Shown: positions 36,890 through 44,311 of the stretch, in pieces
Position numbering within the stretch: position 1 is the stretch's first letter
Layout of the letters: the number at the start of each line of letters is the position of its first letter
Assembly: GCA_018064935.1 (NCBI GenBank)
Contig: JAGHUF010000011.1
Span: forward strand, 1-64,000
Origin: Candidatus Merdinaster equi
Lineage (GTDB): Bacteria; Bacillota; Clostridia; Lachnospirales; Lachnospiraceae
Length of the DNA stretch: 64,000 bases
Direction: 5' to 3'
Made by a program: the position numbers and the translations under genes
The notes under the pieces: model-generated
Told to the model about the DNA's origin: nothing
Databases searched by the model: none
Seen by the model: the letters and a program-made list of their open reading frames with translations, nothing else

Positions 36890-37588
36890 ATGGGTGAGAT
36901 ATTGAGAGTCAAAAATGTAAGTAAGAGTTTTGACAATCTGCAGGTGCTTGATGATATTGATTTGACTGTAAATAAAGGCGAGGTCGTAGTTGTAGTTGGA
37001 CCCTCTGGATGTGGAAAAAGTACACTTCTTCGTTGCATAAATGGACTCGAGGATATTCAGGATGGCACAATAGAATGTGATGGAGACATCGGAATGGTAT
37101 TTCAAAGCTATGATTTGTTTCCTCACAAAACGATCCTTCAGAATCTGACGCTTGCACCTATGGTAGTGCAAAAGAGAAAGAAAGATGAAGTGACAAAGGA
37201 AGCTTTGGAACTGCTTGATAGGGTAGGATTATTGTCTAAAAAGAATAATTATCCAAGGCAGCTCTCCGGTGGGCAGAAACAACGAGTTGCAATTGTGAGA
37301 GCTCTTATCATGCATCCGGAAGTTCTGCTGCTTGATGAGATAACAGCGGCACTTGACCCGGAGATGGTAAGAGAGGTGCTTGATGTTGTTCTGTCACTTG
37401 CAAAAGAAGGCAGAACCATGGTAATTGTCACTCACGAAATGGAGTTTGCAAGAGCAGTGGCTGATAGAGTGGTCTTGGTTGATGGAGGTAAAATTGTGGA
37501 AGAGGCTCCTCCGCAGGAGTTCTTTGAACATCCAAAGACTGACAGACTGAAAAGGTTTTTGCAGACCTTTATGTATGAAAAAGGATGA
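36890..37588 (+). CDS. Polar amino acid ABC transporter ATPase (GlnQ-like)
   Basis: GPSGCGKSTLLRCINGLE; LSGGQKQRVAIVRALIMHPEVLLLDEITAALDPEMV. Confidence 0.93.
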   Translation: MGEILRVKNVSKSFDNLQVLDDIDLTVNKGEVVVVVGPSGCGKSTLLRCINGLEDIQDGTIECDGDIGMVFQSYDLFPHKTILQNLTLAPMVVQKRKKDEVTKEALELLDRVGLLSKKNNYPRQLSGGQKQRVAIVRALIMHPEVLLLDEITAALDPEMVREVLDVVLSLAKEGRTMVIVTHEMEFARAVADRVVLVDGGKIVEEAPPQEFFEHPKTDRLKRFLQTFMYEKG

Positions 37589-37620
37589 GATATAGTTGAG
37601 CTGACACGTAAACAATGCTA

Positions 37621-37633
37621 CTATTACCATAGT
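37621..37633 (+). promoter_or_regulatory. Palindrome upstream of the Rrf2 gene, shared with the operon promoter
   Basis: CTATTACCATAGT; 11/13 identical to CTATTGACATAGT at 31840-31852. Confidence 0.45.
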
Positions 37634-37662
37634 TCATGTGATGTTGTTTGGAGGTGACAGAA

Positions 37663-38058
37663 GTGATTTCAACAAGAGGAAGATATGCGCTTAGAGTCAT
37701 GCTTGATCTGGCGAATAATCAGGATGATGGATATGTCCCAATGAAGGATGTTGCGCTCAGACAGGATCTGTCACTTAAGTATTTAGAACAGATTCTACCT
37801 TTACTAAAGCAGAATAAAATGGTGGTTGGAATACAGGGCAAAGGCGGCGGTTATCGCCTGACTAAGAAGCCCGAAGAATACAGGATTGGTGATATACTAA
37901 GAGTCACTGAGAAGGAGATGGCTCCGGTTAGCTGCCTTGCGGAAGGAGCACAGGAGTGTGCTCATCGCGCATCTTGTAAAACAATTGGATTCTGGGAAGG
38001 CCTGGATAAAGTTATATCTGAATATATTGATTCGAAGACTTTGGCAGATTTGCTGTAG
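37663..38058 (+). CDS. Rrf2-family transcriptional regulator with three cysteines
   Basis: ISTRGRYALRVMLDLANNQDDGYVPMKDVALRQDLSLKYLEQILPLLKQNKMVVGIQGKGGGYRL; C-X7-C-X5-C in SCLAEGAQECAHRASC. GTG start 37663 with TTGGAGGTG RBS. Confidence 0.9.
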   Translation: MISTRGRYALRVMLDLANNQDDGYVPMKDVALRQDLSLKYLEQILPLLKQNKMVVGIQGKGGGYRLTKKPEEYRIGDILRVTEKEMAPVSCLAEGAQECAHRASCKTIGFWEGLDKVISEYIDSKTLADLL

Positions 38059-38062
38059 AAAA

Positions 38063-38103
38063 AATCAGAGGGACGAGGTTTTGTTAACCGCGTCCCTCTG
38101 ATT
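38063..38103. terminator. Bidirectional terminator between convergent genes
   Basis: AATCAGAGGGACG (38063-38075) pairs with CGTCCCTCTGATT (38091-38103); A-rich and T-containing flanks. Confidence 0.8.
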
Positions 38104-40148
38104 TATTGTCCGAGATATAGGGCTTTGGCGATTTGGACAAGCGAGGCATCGACCTTGCCAGCCTGCGCTTCCTCGTCAAGTATCTTGAATGCTACCTCGA
38201 CTGTTTTAGGCTTTTTATACGGTCTGTCGTCGGCAATGAGGGAATCGTAGATGTCCATGATGGTAAGTATGCGAGTCATAGGACTTAAATCTTTTGATTC
38301 TTTACTATTTGGATAGCCACTTCCATTTAATAGTTCATGGTGATCTGCAGCCATGGTTTTCACGTTGTCAAATTCATGGCCGAAATAAACATGTGACAGA
38401 ATTCGGTCGGTAAACACAACATGACTCTTCATCATCTCTCTTTCTCTATCTGAAAGTGTACCCGCTTTGATATGCAAATCGTCTAACTCATCCTCTGTGA
38501 GATAGGGGATTACTGAGTTATCTGGCGCAGTGTATTCTCTTGAACCAAAGTCGTCTATAAATGCTATTTCATCTTCCTTCAGAGGTCTTCCTGAGTCAAA
38601 GCTACCCAGAGAAGCGATAAACTGCTCGATATCTGCAATCTGTGAATCTACATAGTCTGATGCTTTAGTCTGTTCAAGTTTATCGACTAATAATCTGTAT
38701 TTAATAATTGATAGGCGGTCAGTAAGAGCCTTGATTTTGTCGCCCAGTCTGGTGGGCTTATCCATTACCTCGAGTGGCACATCCATTTTGCCAATGTCAT
38801 GGAGCATGGCTGCGAGATACAGCTGCCTACGGTCTTTCTCGGTGAAATGAAGGTCGGTCTTCTTCTGAGCATGAAGCTCGTTAATGTAATCCAGCATTTC
38901 AATACAACGCTTTGCTACATTCTTCGTATGATTAGCATTGTATGGAGTTCTTCCCTCGATGGCTTCCGCCATGGAATCTGCCATGGAAAAGAGCATCTTC
39001 TGCATATCTTCAGCGCGTTCATGTTGACTGATTGCATGTTTAACCAAAACGATGACAATGAATAGAAATACAAGAGCAAATGGTATATAAAGAACAGGAA
39101 TTATGTACCTTGTGGCTGCAAATACTAACAGGCACAAAGCGATATGAAGAATTAGTGAAATGGCAAGGATGATGGCTCCTTTTTTTATTCCAGTTCTCGA
39201 CATCAGAAATCCGGCTCCGATAAGGAAAATCAGGGATAATAGGATGGTTAGTGCCATTGGAAGACGGTGTGAAATGCGGTTATATAAAAGCGCGGCTATC
39301 TCATTGGCTTGTATCTCGACACCATACATATTGTTGGAATGGTCTATGGGAACGCTATAGGAATCCATGAGGCCTTCTTCATATGCACCGACCAGAACAA
39401 TCGAGTCTGCAAAATAAGATGAAGGAACCGTACCGTCCAGAACCATAGACATTGGAATTGCTTCGAATTCGCCGGGTTTGCCGCTGTATGTGAATTCATA
39501 TACAGCAGGAGTCTCACCGGTGTATCCAGCCATTTGGGCTGTGCGCATGGCAAAGCCATAGTACTCTGCGCCGTCAGATACAAGCCTGCCGTAAGCCTTC
39601 CTGGTATAGCCATCTTCGTCGAAAATGGGGGTGGTGAATCCGCTGACGCAGGCATCCGATAGCTCGTCATAGGCACCAATCTCAGAGACAACATAGGTCT
39701 GGTTATAGTAAGTGTCCCCCTGTTTCTCAACACGGTTTGCAAGCTCGAGTTTTGAAGCTACAAGAACGTTTTGATATTTTCCGGCTTCTTTGACCAAACG
39801 CTCATCGTTCTGCGAGTTGTCTGAACCTGAGAAAATAACATCCAAAGATATTACAGATGGTCTGTGATTCTCGTCAGAATTAAGAATCTCTAATAAATCA
39901 GCGAAGAGCGTTCTGTCCCAACTGCTGTAAGGACCAAGCTTATCGAGTGTGAGTTCATCAATTGCGATTATCTTGATTTCACTAGGAATTGCTGAGGCAT
40001 TCTGATATATGAAATCTTCTGCGAAATACTCGATTTCTTTAAATGGCTGCAAAATGGACATGAGCACAGTCATCAGTGCAATAATTAGTACGACAGAATA
40101 AAGTAATGCTTTTTTCGGAAATTTCCGATTTAGCTGGAGCATGTCCAT
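38103..40148 (-). CDS. CHASE2 sensor + HD-GYP-type phosphodiesterase membrane protein
   Basis: CHASE2-like IIAIDELTLDKLGPYSSWDRTLFADLLEIL; TM segments; HDIGKMDVP and HHELLNGSGYP motifs. Start set to ATG 40148 (AAGGAG RBS). Confidence 0.85.
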   Translation of the reverse strand: MDMLQLNRKFPKKALLYSVVLIIALMTVLMSILQPFKEIEYFAEDFIYQNASAIPSEIKIIAIDELTLDKLGPYSSWDRTLFADLLEILNSDENHRPSVISLDVIFSGSDNSQNDERLVKEAGKYQNVLVASKLELANRVEKQGDTYYNQTYVVSEIGAYDELSDACVSGFTTPIFDEDGYTRKAYGRLVSDGAEYYGFAMRTAQMAGYTGETPAVYEFTYSGKPGEFEAIPMSMVLDGTVPSSYFADSIVLVGAYEEGLMDSYSVPIDHSNNMYGVEIQANEIAALLYNRISHRLPMALTILLSLIFLIGAGFLMSRTGIKKGAIILAISLILHIALCLLVFAATRYIIPVLYIPFALVFLFIVIVLVKHAISQHERAEDMQKMLFSMADSMAEAIEGRTPYNANHTKNVAKRCIEMLDYINELHAQKKTDLHFTEKDRRQLYLAAMLHDIGKMDVPLEVMDKPTRLGDKIKALTDRLSIIKYRLLVDKLEQTKASDYVDSQIADIEQFIASLGSFDSGRPLKEDEIAFIDDFGSREYTAPDNSVIPYLTEDELDDLHIKAGTLSDREREMMKSHVVFTDRILSHVYFGHEFDNVKTMAADHHELLNGSGYPNSKESKDLSPMTRILTIMDIYDSLIADDRPYKKPKTVEVAFKILDEEAQAGKVDASLVQIAKALYLGQ

Positions 40149-40220
40149 CTGATTGTTTCTCCTTTTGTATGCATGATGAAACTGCATGCGAAAATTCTGG
40201 TAATAAATCGCTAGCAAATC

Positions 40221-41477
40221 TTAGTTGAATAACATCTCCCAGTCTCCATACAGAGGTATTGGGTGCATCCCTTCACCCTCCAAATCGACTACGAGGTGAT
40301 CATAGGATTTTTCAAGAACATAGACTAAACCGTTATGGACACTAACCAGATACAGGTATGAATCATAGGAACCGTGTGTCCAGAAATAGCGTGCCATTTT
40401 GCCGTCATATTCAGCGTAGAAGGACTCGTCATTATGCTCATCATAGTTGACTGCCAGAGTATAAATTGATTGTGTGGCTTCGTTGTAATCAAGGAATACT
40501 ACATCTCGCATAAATTCGGAATTTTCGTCATTGAAACCGGCATACAGAATGAGTTCGTTCTGTCCATCTCCGTCGTAGTCAAAGTACATATAATCTCGTG
40601 AAATATAGTCCCTGCCATGTTTGGTATTTTCAGCTAGATAATCAGCCATGTGGGCTATAATTTCATTATATCCGGCAAGAAGCTGTGAATCATTTGTTAT
40701 ATTTGTGGTCTTCTGCCAATCGTAGCCGGATGAGTTGCCTGAACCGGATGCACCGGTATCAACAGAACCTGCTACATGATTTCCGGAATCAGAATTGTCG
40801 CTTGCAGAATTTCCGGTGCTGTCAGAACCAGTATTTGAAGACGCGTCCGCGCTTGAATCATTGTCTGCTATGGATACGGCTATATCATAGGACTGATCCT
40901 GTCCAATTACCTTACCAGCTCCGGCGCTGACGTCTTCTGTTTCATCTGAGTTTTCATATTCAATCGCAACAACGCCATCATAAACCTCAAGTGTTGTCTC
41001 GTTATCAGCTTCATTATATGAAACTCTGAATTCAGTTCCACGCACGCTGAAAACAGCATTTGGTGTATGAACATCAAAGAATGAATTATCGCCAAGCTTA
41101 TTCTCAATTTCAAATAAGGATGAACCATTTATTATATCGATGGATATTCGTCCGTCCTCTGCACTTCCGCTTGTGATGAGCTTAAAAGTAGTATTGGCCT
41201 CGGCTAACATGTGCTTATCGGTATCCATGAGCATTTCAAGATTAGAAGAATCTCCGACAGATACTTTATCGCCGCTAAGCAGATTCATTCCTTTGAATAT
41301 ATCTACATCTGTGTTGTTAGAGGTTCTGTCGATGGCTATCTCACCGTCATAGTTTTCTACTTTTACAACGCGGTATTGATCTTGGTGTCCCAGAACCAGT
41401 ATTAGTACGATGGCAGCAGCAATTACAAGTGCAGCTGCAGAACAGATGATGATTATTTTGCTTTTTGTCAGTTTCAT
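40221..41477 (-). CDS. FecR-domain membrane-anchored protein
   Basis: N-terminal TM; FecR-like GMNLLSGDKVSVGDSSNLEMLMD, FDVHTPNAVFSVRGTEFRVSY; Ser/Gly/Asp linker and C-terminal domain. Confidence 0.8.
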   Translation of the reverse strand: MKLTKSKIIIICSAAALVIAAAIVLILVLGHQDQYRVVKVENYDGEIAIDRTSNNTDVDIFKGMNLLSGDKVSVGDSSNLEMLMDTDKHMLAEANTTFKLITSGSAEDGRISIDIINGSSLFEIENKLGDNSFFDVHTPNAVFSVRGTEFRVSYNEADNETTLEVYDGVVAIEYENSDETEDVSAGAGKVIGQDQSYDIAVSIADNDSSADASSNTGSDSTGNSASDNSDSGNHVAGSVDTGASGSGNSSGYDWQKTTNITNDSQLLAGYNEIIAHMADYLAENTKHGRDYISRDYMYFDYDGDGQNELILYAGFNDENSEFMRDVVFLDYNEATQSIYTLAVNYDEHNDESFYAEYDGKMARYFWTHGSYDSYLYLVSVHNGLVYVLEKSYDHLVVDLEGEGMHPIPLYGDWEMLFN

Positions 41478-41624
41478 TGTGATGTTCCTCTTTTATTATT
41501 TTTTGAATAATTCCTAAACCGAAATTCCGACTAATGTAGTAGTTTTTTTTATACACTGTTGCCCATTAATTATAATATAATAGTGGAGTAAGTAAAAGAA
41601 AAAAGGAGGCATAGGCGAACTGAT

Positions 41625-42665
41625 ATGGATATGATAAAGATTGCTTTTTTTGATGCTAAGGACTATGATATCGAATCTTTTAATAGGTCGAATACTAGTA
41701 ATGATGTGAGCATTAGTTTTTTTGAAACGAGACTCACAGAAGATACTGTGAAGCTTGCCCATGGCTTCGATGTGGTGTGTATATTTGTAAACGATCTTGT
41801 CAGCGAGAAGGTAATTGACGGCCTCGTGGATGCTGGAGTAAAACTCATTGCCCTCAGATGTGCGGGATACAATAATGTTGATATTAAGTATGCTTATGGG
41901 AAAATACATATCGTCCGTGTTCCGGCATATTCTCCATATGCTGTTGCAGAGCACGCAGCAGCCCTATTGTTGACCTCTGTTAGGAGAATTCACAAGGCAT
42001 ATAACAGAACGAAGGATTTTAATTTCAGCCTCAGCGGAATGACAGGATTTGACCTGCATGGGAAGACCGTAGGAATTGTCGGAACGGGTAAGATAGGACG
42101 CATTTTCATTGATATCTGCAAGGGATTTGGGATGAATGTAATAGCCTATGACAAATTCCCTGCCAAGGATAGTGGGATAGAGTATGTTGAGCTGGAAGAA
42201 CTGTGGAAGAGGAGTGATATCATTTCCTTCCACTGTCCGTTGACGGATGAAAATAAGCATATGGTAAATGCTCAGTCAATCGACATGATGAAAAAAGGGG
42301 TTGTTCTTATTAATACTTCGCGAGGAGCATTGATTGATTCAGCTGCGTTACTCGAGGGAATTAAGGAGAGAAAAATAGGAGCTGCATGTCTTGACGTGTA
42401 TGAGGAAGAGAGCAATGTATTCTTCCATGATTTCTCGGGGCATATTGTTGATGACGATACCTTGGTAAGGCTTATTTCAATGCCGAATGTAATAGTTACG
42501 TCGCATCAGGCTTTTCTTACAAATGAGGCACTTAGCAATATCGCCGACACGACGATTGGAAATGTTAAAGAGTTCTTCACAAATGAATATAGTGCCAATG
42601 AAGTCTGCTATATGTGCGATAAGGTGGGAAGCTGTCCTCAGGCACATGGAGGGAAATGCTTCTAG
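41625..42665 (+). CDS. D-lactate dehydrogenase-like 2-hydroxyacid dehydrogenase with Cys-containing tail
   Basis: GKTVGIVGTGKIGRIFIDICKGFGMNVIAYD; FHCPLTDENKHMVNAQSIDMMKKGVVLINTSRGALID; tail CYMCDKVGSCPQAHGGKCF. Confidence 0.92.
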   Translation: MDMIKIAFFDAKDYDIESFNRSNTSNDVSISFFETRLTEDTVKLAHGFDVVCIFVNDLVSEKVIDGLVDAGVKLIALRCAGYNNVDIKYAYGKIHIVRVPAYSPYAVAEHAAALLLTSVRRIHKAYNRTKDFNFSLSGMTGFDLHGKTVGIVGTGKIGRIFIDICKGFGMNVIAYDKFPAKDSGIEYVELEELWKRSDIISFHCPLTDENKHMVNAQSIDMMKKGVVLINTSRGALIDSAALLEGIKERKIGAACLDVYEEESNVFFHDFSGHIVDDDTLVRLISMPNVIVTSHQAFLTNEALSNIADTTIGNVKEFFTNEYSANEVCYMCDKVGSCPQAHGGKCF

Positions 42666-42687
42666 GAAGAACGAAGGAGAGTTTAGA

Positions 42688-43506
42688 GTGATTCTGCAGA
42701 TTAAAGATGATTTTGATATTGAGAAAATAGTGAATTCAGGGCAATGCTTCAGACCACGAATGCTATCTGACGGGAGTTTTTTATTTGTGACGGGCAGGGA
42801 GTTCTTGAAGATTAAAGAAGTAGGGCACAATTCGTTTGGAGTTTCAGTCGATCTTGATACCTGGAAGAGGATATGGTTTGACTATTTTGATATGGGAAGC
42901 GAGTATTGTCATGTAAGAGAGTCCGTCAGTAAAGATGATGAATTCATGCAAACCTGCGCTAGAGAAAGTCAGGGGATTCGAATACTCAGACAAAACAAGT
43001 GGGAAATGCTTATATCTTATATCATCTCTCAAAGGAAGAGTATTCCTGCGATAAGAACTGCAGTCGAGAAATTGTGCGTGCTCTACGGTGACAAGATTGG
43101 TGATGTGGATGGAGAGGTTATATATTCTTTTCCTGAGCCGGAGCAAATGATGAATGCGACTAAGAAAGAACTTGACTCGTGTGGACTTGGATACCGCACA
43201 GAGTATATCCTTAATGCAATCGATTATGTGAATAAAAATAAAACTGAGTGGGATAGTATTGAGTCTCTAGGCGACGAGGAGCTGTTTGATTACTTGAAAA
43301 AATTCAAAGGGGTAGGAGATAAAGTCGCAAACTGCGTTATGCTGTTCGCCTACCACAGAATATCAAGGGCACCTGTTGATACTTGGATTAAGAAAGTCAT
43401 GGATGAGAAATATGGTGGAGAGAATCCTTTTATAGAGTATGGAGAGAATGCTGGAATAATACAGCAGTATGTTTTCCACTATGTGCAGAATAAGAAAGGG
43501 CTCTAG
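42688..43506 (+). CDS. OGG1/AlkA-like HhH-GPD DNA glycosylase
   Basis: NSGQCFRPR; KWEMLISYIISQRKSIPAIRTAVEKL; LKKFKGVGDKVANCVMLFAYHRISRAPVDTWIKKVM. Start set to GTG 42688. Confidence 0.88.
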   Translation: MILQIKDDFDIEKIVNSGQCFRPRMLSDGSFLFVTGREFLKIKEVGHNSFGVSVDLDTWKRIWFDYFDMGSEYCHVRESVSKDDEFMQTCARESQGIRILRQNKWEMLISYIISQRKSIPAIRTAVEKLCVLYGDKIGDVDGEVIYSFPEPEQMMNATKKELDSCGLGYRTEYILNAIDYVNKNKTEWDSIESLGDEELFDYLKKFKGVGDKVANCVMLFAYHRISRAPVDTWIKKVMDEKYGGENPFIEYGENAGIIQQYVFHYVQNKKGL

Positions 43507-43573
43507 GAAACGTAGAGGAATTTGAAGAGACTTTGAGTGGGTTAAAAATTAAGAGAGGATTTAATTAACGGCT

Positions 43574-44311
43574 GTGACAGGAGAGAGAAAAGAACAATTT
43601 GCAAGAACTGAGATGCTGATAGGTCCAGAGGGCGTCGATATTTTATCGCGTTCCAGAGTAGCTGTGTTTGGGATTGGCGGAGTTGGAGGCTACGTGTGTG
43701 AGGCTCTTGTAAGAAGCGGAGTGGGTGAATTTGACCTTATTGACTCTGATAAGATAGTGATAAGTAATATAAACAGGCAGATTATTGCAACTCACAAGAC
43801 AGTAGGTATGTATAAGACTCAGGCGATGCTCGAGAGAATGAAAGACATCAATCCGGATGTTAAGGTTAATGTGAGAAATTGTTTTTTCCTGCCTGAAAAC
43901 GAGAATGAGTTTGCATTTGAAGAGTACGATTATGTTGTGGACGCAGTTGATACCGTCAGTGCAAAAATAGCACTAGTTATGAAATGCAATGAGGCTGGAG
44001 TACCTATCATCAGTGCAATGGGAGCTGGCAATAAGCTTGAGGCGAGCTCATTCAAGGTGGCTGATATTTATAAGACAAATGTCTGCCCACTGGCTAAAGT
44101 GATGCGCAGAGAACTTAAGAAAAGAGGCATCAAAAAACTGAAAGTTGTCTATTCAGAGGAGATGCCGATTAAGCCTGGTGAATGTAAAGAGGAAACTAGT
44201 ACAAGTACTAGAAGATCGACGCCAGGCAGCATAGCATTTGTCCCATCTGTGGCGGGACTTATAATCGCGGGAGAGGTAGTAAAAGATCTGATATGGAGCA
44301 GTATAAAGTAA
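43574..44311 (+). CDS. tcdA: tRNA threonylcarbamoyladenosine dehydratase (TcdA, ThiF/E1-like)
   Basis: FGIGGVGGYVCEALVRSGVGEFDLIDSDKIVISNINRQIIA; YVVDAVDTVSAKI; SAMGAGNKLEASSFKVADIYKTNVCPLAKVMRRELKKRGI. Confidence 0.93.
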   Translation: MTGERKEQFARTEMLIGPEGVDILSRSRVAVFGIGGVGGYVCEALVRSGVGEFDLIDSDKIVISNINRQIIATHKTVGMYKTQAMLERMKDINPDVKVNVRNCFFLPENENEFAFEEYDYVVDAVDTVSAKIALVMKCNEAGVPIISAMGAGNKLEASSFKVADIYKTNVCPLAKVMRRELKKRGIKKLKVVYSEEMPIKPGECKEETSTSTRRSTPGSIAFVPSVAGLIIAGEVVKDLIWSSIK

